Below are positions 31,926-43,488 of a stretch of DNA of 64,000 nt, one piece after another. Where the stretch lies: the NCBI GenBank assembly GCA_963942565.1, contig OZ012690.1, forward strand, positions 37,682,467 through 37,746,466, in the 5' to 3' direction. Under the pieces are notes generated by a model. That model was not told the origin of the DNA, made no database searches, and saw only the letters and a list, made by a program, of their open reading frames with translations. Positions within the stretch are counted from its first letter, which is position 1. Each line of letters begins with the position of its first letter. The stretch is from Maea johnstoni. Taxonomy: Eukaryota > Annelida > Polychaeta > Spionida > Magelonidae. A program made the translations under genes and the position numbers.

Positions 31926-33794
31926 TAAATGTCACCTAGTCTAATATGGGGCAGGTGATTTTCTTTCTGTTCCTTTGCTACCGCTAGCCCGTTAACTGGC
32001 TACGTCTGGTGATGTTATTCCCGGGAATATGAGACCTATTTGATCAAATAACAAGGGAGATTTCCGTTTCCTTTCTTGGATCTTTGCTTCCCTGCCAGAC
32101 ACTCTGTATAGTCAGCCAGAGTGACACCTGGGACCAGAGTATCTACCTGTCCCAGGAGCAGACACGTGTATTCTAGTTCACATTCTCATTCTGTTTGAGT
32201 CTGAGCCGCACAGGCACGAGCTTGAGCACGTGAAGGAGATGATGATGCGATGAGAATGCTAGTACAATGACTAATTACTCACAATGAGGAGTTACGAACT
32301 AGAGGTATTGTTAACGGCACTGTGTCGCCCAATCCTGAGCTCGTTTCTCCAACTTTGACGACAAGGCAAACCCTTGGACAGCCTTGAAATTTGTTGTAAT
32401 ATCCGATTATAAAATCGCAACAAACTGTCATACTATTTCCAAATGTATATCTTGTGTAACTAAGTATCATTATTGAATTAAAGAACTTTATTTTGTTCAT
32501 ATGAAATCTTACCTATTAATGCCAAACAAATATGCTACCAAGCGGTATGGTGCAACTATTTGAAATATATTATGCAACTCATGAATGATGTATTTTTGGG
32601 GGGAACATGTATAATAATTTCAGAAAATTCATGTGGGGAACATGTATAATAATTTCAGAAAATTCATTCGTGTTATGCACTTTTAGTGGAAAAGGTCGGT
32701 AAATAACAAAAACCTGCTGGGTAGAGGGAATCTAATAGAGTCATTTGGTAGACACTTAAACATTGAGTTAACCTGCCCTACACTGGCCCTCCAACCTTTA
32801 AATATATAGAGGCTTTAATATCTGCTTGTGTCAGATTCTACTACAGGTCAAGAGTGAATATTACTAGTATATGTCCTTTTTTTAAAAAAAACATACGTTC
32901 TCTTTGTTTGTTGGTATGACGAATAATGAATTGATACGTGATTTGAGATGTTTTACCTTCCTTGTGTTTTTTTCTGTGCTTTTCACTACGTCTTCTTTTC
33001 ATATACCATTTTACCGCATCATTTTGTACTACTTTGAATTGTACAGTCAACAAAAATAAACTATGATTCTTACAATGATACGAAGAGGAGAAAAAAGCTA
33101 CCTATGTCAATAGATGTCAATGAATGTTTTTTGTTGACTACATCTACATCTCCACCTACACCAATCTCAATTCAAATTACAACCATAGAACAGTAATAAT
33201 AATTCTGCAGAGATATGTACATATTGAGAAATGTATTTAAAACCTTTAGTTTTGCACCTCGATGTGTTTCACGACTGCAAGGTGGTTTGGGGTTGGGGTC
33301 TTACATGCCACACTGGCTAAATTGGCTATAAGTTGGGAGTTTTGTGGGGAAATATTTCTTCAATCACTAAAGTTCTACTGCTTAGTCATCATTTAGCCTA
33401 GCTTGCCTCTCTCCACAGGAAAAAAAAGAAAAGAAAGAAACGGCATTAAACAAATTCGCTTTAATTGTCCAAATGAGTCTCTTAACTGTCTAACAAAATA
33501 CGTCCATTTGAGATTTGAATAACATACTGTTTATGATTTATCCTGGCAAAAAAGTTTTTCAAAAGACTGACATCTTATTTGTGGTCTGTGCTTGCAAATA
33601 CGATTCTTAACAACTAGTATTTCTTGTTAAATATTCTACTTGGGGTTTGTATTTGTACAGATGATAGCCAGTTCTCATTTAACATCCAATGTTTCTTTGT
33701 CATGAAACACGTTAGGTACTTAGGGGTTGTCCTGCAACTCGTATTTATACCAATTATCCTTACAACTGCTTGGTCCACCGTCCTTGAGTCGGCA
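31926..33794. other. Unassigned region
   Basis: No gene is recognised. A 37-bp unit containing GGGGAACATGTATAATAATT and TCAGAAAATTCAT is directly doubled at about 32599-32670. A (A)n(G/A) tract lies at 33420-33440. Confidence 0.45.
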
Positions 33795-34470
33795 CTAACA
33801 AATTGATTTTAAAAATGTTCATAACCATATTGATATATCACGAATATGCAGAAAGTGCGGAATTCTAAAACACTATGCAGGCATCGGGGTCTATCATATT
33901 TTGCAAGCCCACATGATGTAATAATAGCCAGACAATAAATAACCTCTTTGGTTGCCATGCTTATTGTGTTGATAGTTGGATTTTGCACATCTAAACCAAA
34001 AGGTTTCTCGGCATCTGACAATTCATTACGTTTGCCCTGGTCCATAATTCCACTCGTCTCCATAAATCAACCACGTGGGAACATTAAAAAAGCATGTTTT
34101 CGACTTTCAAACAATTAGCACACGTCGTTGTCACTATCAAATTTATTTTGAATAACAATGCTTTGGTCATTACTCTGAGATGTGCCAATTTAAACTGAAT
34201 AAGTCTAACAAAGGTATAATTTCGTTTACGATAATCAATTTTGATAGTTTGCAACTAAACAGTAGTCAATTTCATCACTCAATCTGGTTGTCCAACTAGA
34301 TCGAATATCAACAATGACATTGCTGTTATTGTTCAACAACTGTTTGTAAACATTTGCATACCCTTTATCTGAAATCCTGATTATGTTCTTAAGGTGATAG
34401 TCTAGTACACCAAGATTATCACCACTAGGTTGTGTCCTTGGCTGGCCCCTAAGAATGGATATCAAAACAA
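33795..34470 (-). mobile_element. L1-like LINE, decayed C-terminal part
   Basis: On the minus strand, successive pieces in changing frames read ISDKGYANVYKQLLNNNSNV, RSSWTTRLSDEIDY, FVRLIQFKLAHLRVMTKALL, TTCANCLKVENMLF and VVDLWRRVELWTRA. The order (hydrophobic FQ-K-HR-type segment, CxxC, E--LF, then a V--LW---W block) is that of the zinc-knuckle C-terminus of L1/Tx1-type reverse transcriptases. Comparable blocks occur at 48090-48330 and 62905-63215. Several stops and frame changes are present, and neither RT catalytic box nor endonuclease is visible. Confidence 0.6.
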
Positions 34471-35794
34471 AAGATTACACATGAGTAGTGATCAGTCGCC
34501 ACGAACCTTGACCTAGCAACTTTCTATTGTGTTACGGTCAAGGGAACAAAAGGAAGGGCCCCTCTTTGTTAAATTGGTCCAAATTGACATGGCTGAGTGC
34601 TCTGACCATGCAGATTCCTTCGATCTAGATCATTTTGACCAAAATTTTCAACTCATTTTTTGGCTAAAAGTGAATAACGATACAGTCTTCGAGGCCAGTA
34701 TTTAAGAATATGACAGATATGAACACCCTCCAGATGCAAGGTCATGTCTCAGGTACCTTGAATTCTGACAGGACCTGAAAATCAGCATTTACTATGTAAA
34801 CCAAGTGCTGTTAGTAAGTTTGAGGCTTATGGGAACATTCAAAAATGTTTTTAAAATACTCACCGTGCAGATCTCCTGTTGAGGTAGGATATTGCACCTT
34901 ACCAAAGGCATGAATGCTCATATGGTAAACTTCCTTTTTCAAGTAAAGGATGAGTCTTGAGTTTTTGCCATAAAACGAAACACATCCAGATATGTTCTTT
35001 AAAGGTGCCACATTACCTCAAAATAGCCACTTACTGATAAGTTTACCATTATTCCGCAACTATGAGATGTAACCTTTGCACTAGCATAAATGATGTTGTC
35101 TTAATTAAACTCAGTTTTCAGATATTCAAGTTTTAAAAATGACCCATGTATCGAGTAGGGTTCTACCTTAAAATGTGGTTATTTTAGACCAATCAATGTT
35201 ACCTTAGTAAAATGTATTTTACCTTTTCTATCCAGAAATCCAAAATAATTTTCATAGTCTAGAAAAGTTATTGCAATATGAAAACGTGTTTGAATTTTTT
35301 CTCGTGAGAGGAAGTTCCACTGGGAATCAGGCCAAGTCTGAGATCCAACAAAGCCCTTTTAATTCGAAACATTTTCTATATGTACAGTCAAGATCACTAA
35401 TGTACTGTTTTGTTGAACCCTGTCAGCAGAAAATGCTTTTATTGTATTTTGGGGGTTTGGTACTCCATATTTTCTTTAATAAATAATGTCAATTTTGCCC
35501 AGAATTTATACAGCGTGGTTTGGTAGACACAACAGCATATGACATATTAATTAAGCCTAAAATACCCGACAATATGACTTATTAGTTAAGTTCTGTTATT
35601 TACCTCATGTTACAAATATCGTATATGATTCATAATGCATCATATTCTAGTGTCTCTCAATTCCCGCCCCAATAGTTTTGACCAAATTAGTTCTATCTAT
35701 GTTGATCTATATTCCTGAAACTTTCTGAAATTCATTTAAGGTAAATGTACATGCTCTTAGAATTGTTTCACTAGGCTCTACGGATGATGAGTTG
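34471..35794. other. Unassigned region
   Basis: No gene or repeat is recognised. The longer frames (for example 35271-35486) show no domain. Confidence 0.4.
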
Positions 35795-36026
35795 TTAACT
35801 GCGTATGGGAAATACAGCAGCCAAAAGCAGCCTGATAACTATTATAAAACCTTATTATGGGTGAAGGCAAAATTAGTAAAATATTCAAAGGAGATATGTT
35901 AATCCTAACATAACCAACAGCTCTCTTTCAAATATTTTGTGAAATGAAATTCTCGATTACAAAATGATTGTCAAATATATTATTTGTCCTGACAACACCT
36001 TCAACTCTCAAGCACCAAAGGATTAA
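35795..36026 (+). mobile_element. piggyBac-like MITE, old copy
   Basis: It is bounded by TTAA on both sides and homologous along its length to the better-kept 63253-63481: AAAAGCAGCCTGATAAC against GAAAGCAGCCTGACAATC, and ACAGCTCTCTTTCAAATATTTT against ACAGCTCTCCTTCAAATATTTT. Its termini have drifted from the CCCATTAATGC consensus. Confidence 0.6.
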
Positions 36027-36204
36027 ATCTTAACTGTAGACATGATAGTCGGCCAATCACCATTTCCTATAAAAAAATACTTCTCGCGATCTTCCAGTTA
36101 CAGTAGTTTACTTCCAACTCTTAAGAACTCAGAGAAAACAAATAATTTTGTGCAATATTCTCATGGATAAAAGAAATATAATGCAAAGTCATTTTAATAT
36201 TTTG

Positions 36205-36480
36205 ATACTGACTCGAGATGGCTTATGGGGTTAATTTGTAAATACTGTAAATCACTTAAGTATAGCGGGAACAATAAGATAGCGATAATAGCGCTCTGCC
36301 CATATGCGCTATTGTAAAATCCCCATCTTTTATCAATTCTTAATTGAACTTGCTGCTGCTGTTCCTGTTCACCGCTTTACTTAGATCACGCTATCCAGGG
36401 CAGTACCGTAATTACGCTATATAATGTTCACGCTATATTTAAGTGATTTACAGTATAGGGTCATTTTGAAATATCTATAC
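36205..36480 (+). repeat. Dispersed repeat split by a MITE
   Basis: GATGGCTTATGGGGTTAATT with TGTAAATA at the left and TAGGGTCATTTTGAAA at the right are contiguous in related copies (41851-41900 in reverse, and 20338-20380). Here they are separated by the 209-bp element at 36245-36453. Confidence 0.65.
36245..36453. mobile_element. 209-bp MITE with TA target duplication
   Basis: The inverted termini CTGTAAATCACTTAAGTATA and CTGTAAATCACTTAAATATA (right end read in reverse), followed by GCG, are about 24 bp long. TA flanks both sides (36243-36244 and 36454-36455) and is single in the unoccupied copy near 41870. TA duplication points to a Tc1/mariner-type origin. It is non-coding. Confidence 0.78.
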
Positions 36481-37019
36481 ATATTTAAGCACACATCCTT
36501 TTCCTCATTATCAGATCAATTGTGAATGACTAGTCCATGGCCAAGCACAGTGAGAGAACATCTTTTACAAAGGCCCCATAGGCTTGAACACAAGCAGAAA
36601 ATGTTTTTGGTCCTTTCCTCTATTTTGAATTTCACAAAAAGAAATGGTCAGTTCGAACATGCTTTATGTGTACCAAATGTTAATGTATTCGCTTGAAAGG
36701 CATAGTTATAGCTAATACTTCTTCAGAGAAAAGAGTATCACCGTTTCCTCTATTTAGACTTTGAACCTTTTTACTCATTTTCCACAAAAATCTCGAAGGA
36801 AATGGTTATAAAATTTGAACAGAGTAAAACTAGAAAAAATTTGAAGCCCTTCCCTCAGTATTGATATTTTCTCCACATTCGTGAATGCCCATTGAGATCA
36901 TGTACCCACATTGGCTAATAAGAGGTGAATTTGGAAAAGGGGTTCAGGCCAAGTTGGGAATGGAAACATCATTGTGAGGAGGATAGCTGCTTCAAAAGTC
37001 AGCCTAGGACTAAAAGAAA
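36481..37019. other. Unassigned region
   Basis: No gene is recognised. It lies outside the GPCR inverted duplication. Confidence 0.4.
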
Positions 37020-37559
37020 CAAAACATTGTTACAAATCATGGTTTTAATATCCATATTTTCAAAGATACTTTATCACAACAATAAAGAAGCTGTTCAAAT
37101 ACCTAGCATTCTAAGTTTGAAATACAACTTTAGTGCAACAATAATAGATGGGGAACACTTATTTATAATCTGTTCTATCCATTACATTACTATTATTGAG
37201 TAAGATAATTTCCAATGGCCATTTAGTAGGCAAGAGGTGTCTTTGGTTACTGCAATTTCCTCCGCCATTAACTATTGCCAAATCAAGATTCCAATCTCAA
37301 ACGTCTTTTTTGACATAAATGAAATGTTTTAATAACATTCTAGATCAAAAACATTAAACGGAATTTATTCTAGCATTTTGTTTGCTCATATGTCCTTATA
37401 AATCATGTAAGTGTAAAACATGCTCTAGATTTCAATGGTAGAACAAGCGACGATAACAAAAATTCGAATCCTTTCCAATTCACGAATCAATTAGCTTTAG
37501 ATGAAAGAAAAAGTTGCTTCTCGGTTGTTATAAAAAAACACACTCACATTTGTGATTTA

Positions 37560-38177
37560 TCCTTGCAAACATAACAGTCAGATCTCATAAACATTCTTTT
37601 GTGGTTTGTCAGTCTTTGCAAACATGAAATCCAGTCTCGTTTCACATCTTTGTGTGGTTTGTCCTTTGAACAAAATAGAGAGTTTATGTCAAAGATCCTT
37701 GTGTGGTTCGTCCGTCCATGTGTGGTTTGTCCTTAAAACAAAATAGCCAATGTTTGTTAACCATCCTTGTGCGGTTTAATCTTGTAAACAAGATAGTCAG
37801 TCTTTTTTAACATCCTTGTGTGGATTGTCCATACAAACATAATCGCCATTTCATTTTGAAATCCTTATGTGGTTTATCTTATGGGGGCAAGATATCCATT
37901 TCACTTGTAACAACCTGTTTGTGATTTGTCTTTGCAAACAAGATAGTAGGTTATTGTTTGATATTCCTTTGTGGATTGTCCTTTCAAACAAGACAGACAG
38001 TTCTCCAGTTACATCCTTCATGTGGTTGGTCCTTGCAAACAAGATAGCCAGTTCTGGTGTATCAGCCTATTTGAAGCTATTTGTAGCTTGTCCTTGCAAA
38101 AAAGATAGCCAGCTATGCTTTAACAACCTATTTTTAGTTATCCTTGCAGACAAAATAGTCAGTTCTCGTGTTACAAC
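37560..38177 (-). repeat. Helix-8/C-tail-derived minisatellite, left
   Basis: Directly behind the GPCR stop, about a dozen degenerate units of roughly 50 bp repeat the last coding segment of the gene. In gene sense a unit reads GTTTAACACGAACTGGCTAT, TTTGTTTGCAAGGACAAACC, ACAAA. This corresponds to the codons for ENVRRELAVMFARTNHK (51 nt). The units drift with distance from the gene. The homologous array behind the sister gene lies at 44818-45640. Confidence 0.85.
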
Positions 38178-39524
38178 CTATTTGTGGTTTGTCCTTGCAA
38201 ACATGACAGCCAGTTCTCGTCTAACATTTTCTGATGTCAGGCAATAAATAAAGAAATTCAGTGAGTAGTTTCCGATTCTTATAAGTTCAATGATGGACCA
38301 AAGAGTCATTCTAGAACAAAAATCGCTGGACTCTGAGTCAATTATAGCCCAGCTGTTATCATAAATGACTAAAAGAAACATTACTGGGGAAGGGACGGTG
38401 GTTATCAGGAACATAACTGACAAAGCCATAAGAACGGGAAGGGTTTTCAAAATAATACTCCATTGTTTTGCTTTTTCTGACTGATAAGCACACAATTTCT
38501 GCATCATTTTAGAACCTTGGTAGATTTTCAATAATATCAGGCAATTCATTGCAACAATTGTTGTTAAAGGAATGACTGAATAGAGCAGAGCGGCAATGAT
38601 TGTGTACATCTTGCCAGCAGAAGTCTCACATAAAGTATATATTTCACCTTTGAACGTTATGTCTACAGACTGATAGAACTTTAAAACAGGAATTGAATAC
38701 ACACTATTGAACACAATAATGCAAAAGATCACAACTCTTGATTTCTTAACCGTCAGCCAGGTTTTACTTTTAATCGGGTAACATACTGCAATGAAGCGTT
38801 CGATACTTGCAGCGGCCAAGAGCTGACTGGATATGGTGCTCGTTGAGTTCACCAACATTCTAAGGGGTGCGCACCCTACGGTAAGTGCAACTGCCTGCTC
38901 CCCAATCGAAGCTGCGTGTGATAGGACAACCGAGCTGCTCACCACTAAGATGATAATTTCAGTAAAGGCCAATGCTGCAAAATAGTTGCAGATGGATTTA
39001 CAGCGCATACGCTTCCGTAACATTACAACAAAGGAAAGTATGTTACCGATAATACCAATTAGGAGAAAAAGAGACACTCCAATGACTGAAATATTGAATG
39101 AATATGAACACATTCCATACAGACGAGACGATGGAAATGATACCCAAGTACCTACACTCAAATTCCCTTGTCCAACAGAATTGTTTAAGCCTGTAGCAGT
39201 AACAGTGCTGGATATTGTGTCTGCGAAAGAACTTCCTATGGAAGTCCCACTTTGCACCAAATCTGTAACTCCCATTTGTTCCATGAATGAAGCTGAGGTA
39301 ACTTCTGCCGTGGTGGCATTTTCCGTGCCTTGCAATGATAGCCCTGAGATGCTAGTCTGTCTGTAGCTTTCTAATGCATTTTCTGTATAAGAAGCTATAC
39401 TCTGACACAAAGATGTGACTGCAGCAGGTTTTGAAGATGTTGAATGATGCTGCTGATCGCTATTTTGTCCAAGGCTTGAAGGACCATCTTCATGATCTTG
39501 GAGGGTAGTTGCAACAGTTGTCAT
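38178..39524 (-). CDS. Rhodopsin-class (class A) GPCR, intronless, 448 aa
   Basis: This is a seven-helix plasma-membrane receptor; ligand unknown. I start it at the ATG at 39524, because the open frame upstream has no ATG and the sister gene starts at the same place. Residues 1-143 form a long Ser/Thr-rich extracellular N-terminus with sequons (NAT, NNS, NLS), where most receptors have 30-60 residues. TM1 has GIIGN (N161 = 1.50). TM2 has LAFTE, with Glu where most receptors have Asp 2.50. C218 and C299 can form the TM3-ECL2 disulfide. The DRY motif is ERF (242-244). P319 marks TM5 and P378 TM6 (LITTVP, no CWxP Trp). NPxxY is replaced by NFFIY (423-427). A short helix 8 ends in ARTNHK. TM4 lacks the usual Trp. 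The traits suit an orphan peptide-receptor-like branch. The frame is intact, so the gene is probably expressed. Confidence 0.9.
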   Translation of the reverse strand: MTTVATTLQDHEDGPSSLGQNSDQQHHSTSSKPAAVTSLCQSIASYTENALESYRQTSISGLSLQGTENATTAEVTSASFMEQMGVTDLVQSGTSIGSSFADTISSTVTATGLNNSVGQGNLSVGTWVSFPSSRLYGMCSYSFNISVIGVSLFLLIGIIGNILSFVVMLRKRMRCKSICNYFAALAFTEIIILVVSSSVVLSHAASIGEQAVALTVGCAPLRMLVNSTSTISSQLLAAASIERFIAVCYPIKSKTWLTVKKSRVVIFCIIVFNSVYSIPVLKFYQSVDITFKGEIYTLCETSAGKMYTIIAALLYSVIPLTTIVAMNCLILLKIYQGSKMMQKLCAYQSEKAKQWSIILKTLPVLMALSVMFLITTVPSPVMFLLVIYDNSWAIIDSESSDFCSRMTLWSIIELIRIGNYSLNFFIYCLTSENVRRELAVMFARTNHK

Positions 39525-39645
39525 TCTGGAATTTAAGAGTTGTGTTTGGTGGCGCTGAAATATCAACCTGGTCGTCTTGCTGTCCAGCAAATAAAGCTGT
39601 CGTTAGCTGTCACATTAGGTTGTATCAATCAACTGTCAAATAAGC

Positions 39646-39652
39646 CACGTGA
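39646..39652 (-). promoter_or_regulatory. CACGTG E-box in GPCR promoter
   Basis: In gene sense TATGAGATTATCACGTGG lies about 122 bp before the ATG. The sister gene has TATGAGACCATCACGTGATG at the same relative place. The block is conserved between the two promoters where the surrounding bases have changed, which suggests constraint. Binding is not shown. Confidence 0.45.
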
Positions 39653-40375
39653 TAATCTCATATATAAGTAATATGAGCTTATAATTATGAACAGCAATTC
39701 TTGTAACAGAGACACTCAACGTAGCGATCCCTCTGGATGCTAATAGATTAGGTGTCCCCTTACATGCATGTGTTAAGGGCGCCATATCTTTATGTAACCG
39801 CAAACCACTTATCACGTTTATATGCATTTACTCGCCCCCTCCGCCCTCCTGACTTGTTGAATGACGTAATCTTATAATGGTCTTAATATGGTCGTATAAC
39901 TCCTGGTCACCTAAGGGTGTGGTTTGGTCTTTTAGGGTCGTAGATTGGTGGTGCCTGGTGACAGAAAAAAACTTCGAACCACGAACTAAAACTTTCAATT
40001 TAATTTTTCTCTCATATTCATCTCTAAATAATGACTCACCAGTGGTTAATGACTCAGGTACCGGGAAATAAGCCTTGCGGCAAGTCACTGATAGCTTTCT
40101 CTCGTGTCCCGAGCTGTATCGTAACCCAGGCATTGTGAGAAACAGCGAGCAGTCAGTGACAAGCCACCTATCATTGCAGTAGAAATGTATAAAGCTATTT
40201 TCTCACAGAAAGATTTTTGGTTAAGACGCCACAACGGTAGAGCAATTTTATGAGTTTTGTGCCACTTTCATAGCAGTGTCGGGGCATTGTAGTAGCGTCA
40301 TGGTGGTGTCGTAGTGGCGAACATGTTAAAAAATCGTGGTCCGTCGCATAGCTTGCCAATCTTTCCCAATAGCAT

Positions 40376-41850
40376 TGGTATGTCTCAATGGCAATGTGGC
40401 GCACTGTAAAGGTATCGCAGTAGATTCGTTGACACGGTTTTGGGACGCTGTGGAAAAGGAGCAAGCTGCACATTAAGCATCACAAATATACCCTCTCAGA
40501 GAAGGGTTAAAGTTGGGGGGTAAACACATAAGTAAGTCCTTTCTACAATTACGGACCAGGATCGTCAAATCTCATAAATGTGGAGGAAAGATCAATATTG
40601 AGTCGTGGGTTTACATATTTTCTAACTTCTGCTGCGTTTTGGATTTTGGTTAGAATGTGGAGTGTATTTTTCAAATTCTAGACGTTAGATAAAAGAAAAA
40701 GCCAAATTTGAGTCTGTGATATCCTTCTACTCCGAAATACTACGAGTATTAAGGTAGCTTGTGGGGGTTACTTGTGTCATAATCATGCAGTGACTTTGAT
40801 AAGGTGTACCTTGGCACTGTAGTTTAAGCTACATGCCATGTTAGAATCATTTCAAAATGACGGAAAAGAGGGCCAGGTACCAGACATCGTTAATAATAAA
40901 TTTGTGTGAGAATCTATCTTATAGGATGTAAATGAGTAGTTCTGATGAAGGATTAAGCTGCTCGCTGGCAGCACAACATTGAGAGAAGATGGACAGTTAT
41001 CAACTTCACATTCCTAAGTGCCAATAATAGCAATCAACAGATTGGTGTCAACATGACCATTCCCTGGGTACTTCAAGTCCGCAGGGAGTTGTTCAACTTC
41101 AGGAACTGGAAGCATTCTTCCTGCTAAATTGCTATTGCTTGGCTCTCACCGTGTGATAAAAGATAAACAAAATGCGCAGTTTCCATGATTCAGTAATTCC
41201 TAATTTGAATTGGTTCTTTCATTTTTTCAAACGAACCTACCTATCAAAATGTATGCACCTATTTATGACCTTGACATTTCATAAATGTGGAAAAGATCAA
41301 TACGAAGGAAAAGTTTGAAAAAAAATTCTGCTGCTTTTAAATTATAGAATTTTTGTTGAAATTAGAAAAAATGCATTTTTCAACTTTTAGATTCTATAAC
41401 TTTTGCTAAAAGTCAAACTTGGAAAAACTGTGGTACCGTTCCCCAAGAATTACCCTAAGTATAACCAGATTTCAAATGGAATCTGTTCACATTCGATACC
41501 CAAAATGCACGTTTGAATCAACCATTTTTTGGTGAAATTCGATATGGAGAAAGGGCCAAACGGTTCTTGCTTGTGTGCAACCCCATGGGAGCTTCTGTTA
41601 TAGATGGTATCTAATTCTGCCCAGTGATTGCCTAGACATTTGCATTTGATCAGATTATGAGGAAAATATTTCGGCTGAAACATATGTAAAGATCTAAAAT
41701 GAACCCGTATCAGTAAATTAACCACACAAGCCATCTGTTCACACTTGATACTTAAAATGCTTGTTTAAAGCGACCTTGCTATAGCATGATGGCCTAGAGA
41801 GTCAGAGTTGGTCTGATCATATGATGAGTGTGTTGGCGCCAAAATTACAC
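40376..41850. other. Spacer of the inverted duplication, left part
   Basis: This is non-matching DNA between the two GPCR arms. No gene is recognised. Phrases such as CATCTGTTCACACTTGATAC and TCTGTTCACATTCGATACCC (41735 and 41480) are loose direct repeats of each other. Confidence 0.45.
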
Positions 41851-41900
41851 AACTCTTAAAATGACCCTATATTTACAATTAAACCACATAAGCCATCTTA
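41851..41900 (-). repeat. Empty-site copy of the 36.2-kb repeat
   Basis: In reverse it reads GATGGCTTATGTGGTTTAAT, TGTAAATATAGGGTCATTTT. This is the uninterrupted form of the sequence split by the MITE at 36245-36453. Confidence 0.65.
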
Positions 41901-41987
41901 AATGTTCATACCACTTTCCCTTATTGCAATTGTACTCCAGTCTAGTAAAATGTTCTCATAGAAACTATTTTACAAAGGTTAAAAAAG

Positions 41988-42111
41988 ATGATGAAGAAGG
42001 GAACCTTCTTGTCACTGTTGCTGTTGTAAATGCTCGCAGACCCAATCGTAAAAGACGTAGAAGAGGAAGAAGAGCCAGAAAAACCTGCGGACTTGAACTA
42101 CCCAGAAAATG
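41988..42111 (+). pseudogene. Exon-like piece: signal-peptide-like, then acidic
   Basis: One frame begins with two ATGs and reads MMKKGTFLSLLLL, a typical start of a secretory signal peptide. It then gives an acidic stretch DPIVKDVEEEEEPEKPADLN and ends in a consensus-like donor AATG|GTAATG. The reading frame is not continuous as it stands, so this is a relic, a sequence error or chance. A basic frame over the same bases (NRKRRRRGRRARK) is its shadow. I found no following exon. Confidence 0.25.
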
Positions 42112-42433
42112 GTAATGTTGACACCATTCTATTCATTGCTGTTGCCACTTAGGGATGTGAAATTGATGACTGTCCATCCTGTCCCAATGTTGTGTTGCCA
42201 CCGATCAGCTTAATCGTCCTTCAGGAAAATATTACAAAAAATGACTGGTATGTAAACGCTGATAAGGATTAATCAAAAATGTCAAACACTCTTAGTTCGT
42301 GCAAAAATGAAACCCCTAGGGATTTGGAATAATCTGCAACCACTTTATGCAGTAAGTCCTATCTCGGATATGTAACTTTACAAGAATTGGTCTCCCTAGC
42401 ACATCGAGTAAGTAAAAAGGTATACTTGAAAAA

Positions 42434-42584
<151 letters not shown>

Positions 42585-43385
42585 GTGAACATGATTTTAT
42601 GCAAATGATTTATCGTCAGGACTGTCATAAAATTACCATAAGAAAAGGCATGGATTGGCAAGCTCTACGGCGAACCATGATTTATTTGAACATGTTCGGA
42701 AAGAATTGTGGAACTCCTCGACCTTACGGCAAAGTCTACAGTTGAGTTACGGTTACAGTTATTGAGACACCACTACGACGCCACTATGACTTTCTGAAAG
42801 TGACCCAACACTCATGAATTTCTCTACCGTATTGCCGTCGTAGTCTTAAATCGCTCTGGGAGAAGTAACTCTACACATTTGCACTGCCCTGATTGCTGAG
42901 CTTTCGGCGGCTTTGTCACTGACTGCTGGTTGTTTCTCACCACTGCCACAGTGGGGTTCCCTAGTGCACTTGGTGTGTAGATATCTCACTGATTTTCAAT
43001 GTTATAGCATGTAAAAAACTTCAGCAGTAAGTAATCTGAGATGTACTTCTTAATGGCACTAGTCGATGATATCCCTAATGTAAGTAATGAGATCATGTCA
43101 TTTGAGTGAAAAGTTGTAAATATTGAAATGAAATGGAATATGGATTGACAAAGGACAGTTGGCTATACTATTCTTTGACTGATAAAACTCAAGAATTTGG
43201 AGATACACCTTGTTATATGATTATGCTGCTGCGAGGCATATTTTGGTATGGCCTGGGGCATTTAACTTGACTGATCACCTTTAGACCATCATAAGATATA
43301 ACGTCTTTCTGCCAGTGTTCCTTTATAACAGGTATCAGAATTGCTGTGTACAAAAGTAACAGCTCTTATTACTAATATGAGACCA

Positions 43386-43393
43386 TCACGTGA
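43386..43393 (+). promoter_or_regulatory. TCACGTGA E-box in GPCR promoter
   Basis: The perfect palindrome lies 103 bp before the ATG, within a short block conserved with the sister promoter. The same octamer occurs at 14052 before the three-exon gene. Confidence 0.45.
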
Positions 43394-43488
43394 TGCACTT
43401 GCAAATGAATTGACAGTTATCTTTGCTGGACAGCGAGGCGACCAGGTTGCTAATTCAGCGCTACACTACACAACTCGTAGATGCCGGA

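Larger units (their letters stand above)
37020..40375 (-). repeat. Left arm of GPCR inverted duplication
   Basis: In reverse complement this arm follows 42645-46135 in order. Its parts are an upstream block (TGTCACTGACTGCTCGCTGT and TTTCTCAC against TGTCACTGACTGCTGGTTGT and TTTCTCAC), the promoter with CACGTG, the whole GPCR coding region, the helix-8 minisatellite, and a 3' flank (for example ACACTTACATGATTTATAAG against GCACTTACATGATTTATGAG, and GCTAGGTATTTGAACAGCT). About 2.3 kb of non-matching DNA separates the arms. Confidence 0.85.

Noticed and set aside
37867-38247. 126-codon plus-strand frame with a repeating LWFVLANKIASS-type motif
   Set aside because: It runs antisense through the helix-8 minisatellite. 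Its repetition and openness come from the roughly 51-bp unit, and the same happens at 45134-45331.
38986-39366. 126-codon plus-strand frame, with a twin at 43629-44009 on the minus strand
   Set aside because: Both are antisense shadows of the receptor N-terminus and TM1. They correspond because the genes are paralogues.
41450-41734. 94-codon minus-strand frame near the receptor spacer
   Set aside because: It overlaps degenerate repeats also seen at 41735 and 41851, and no domain or splice support was found.
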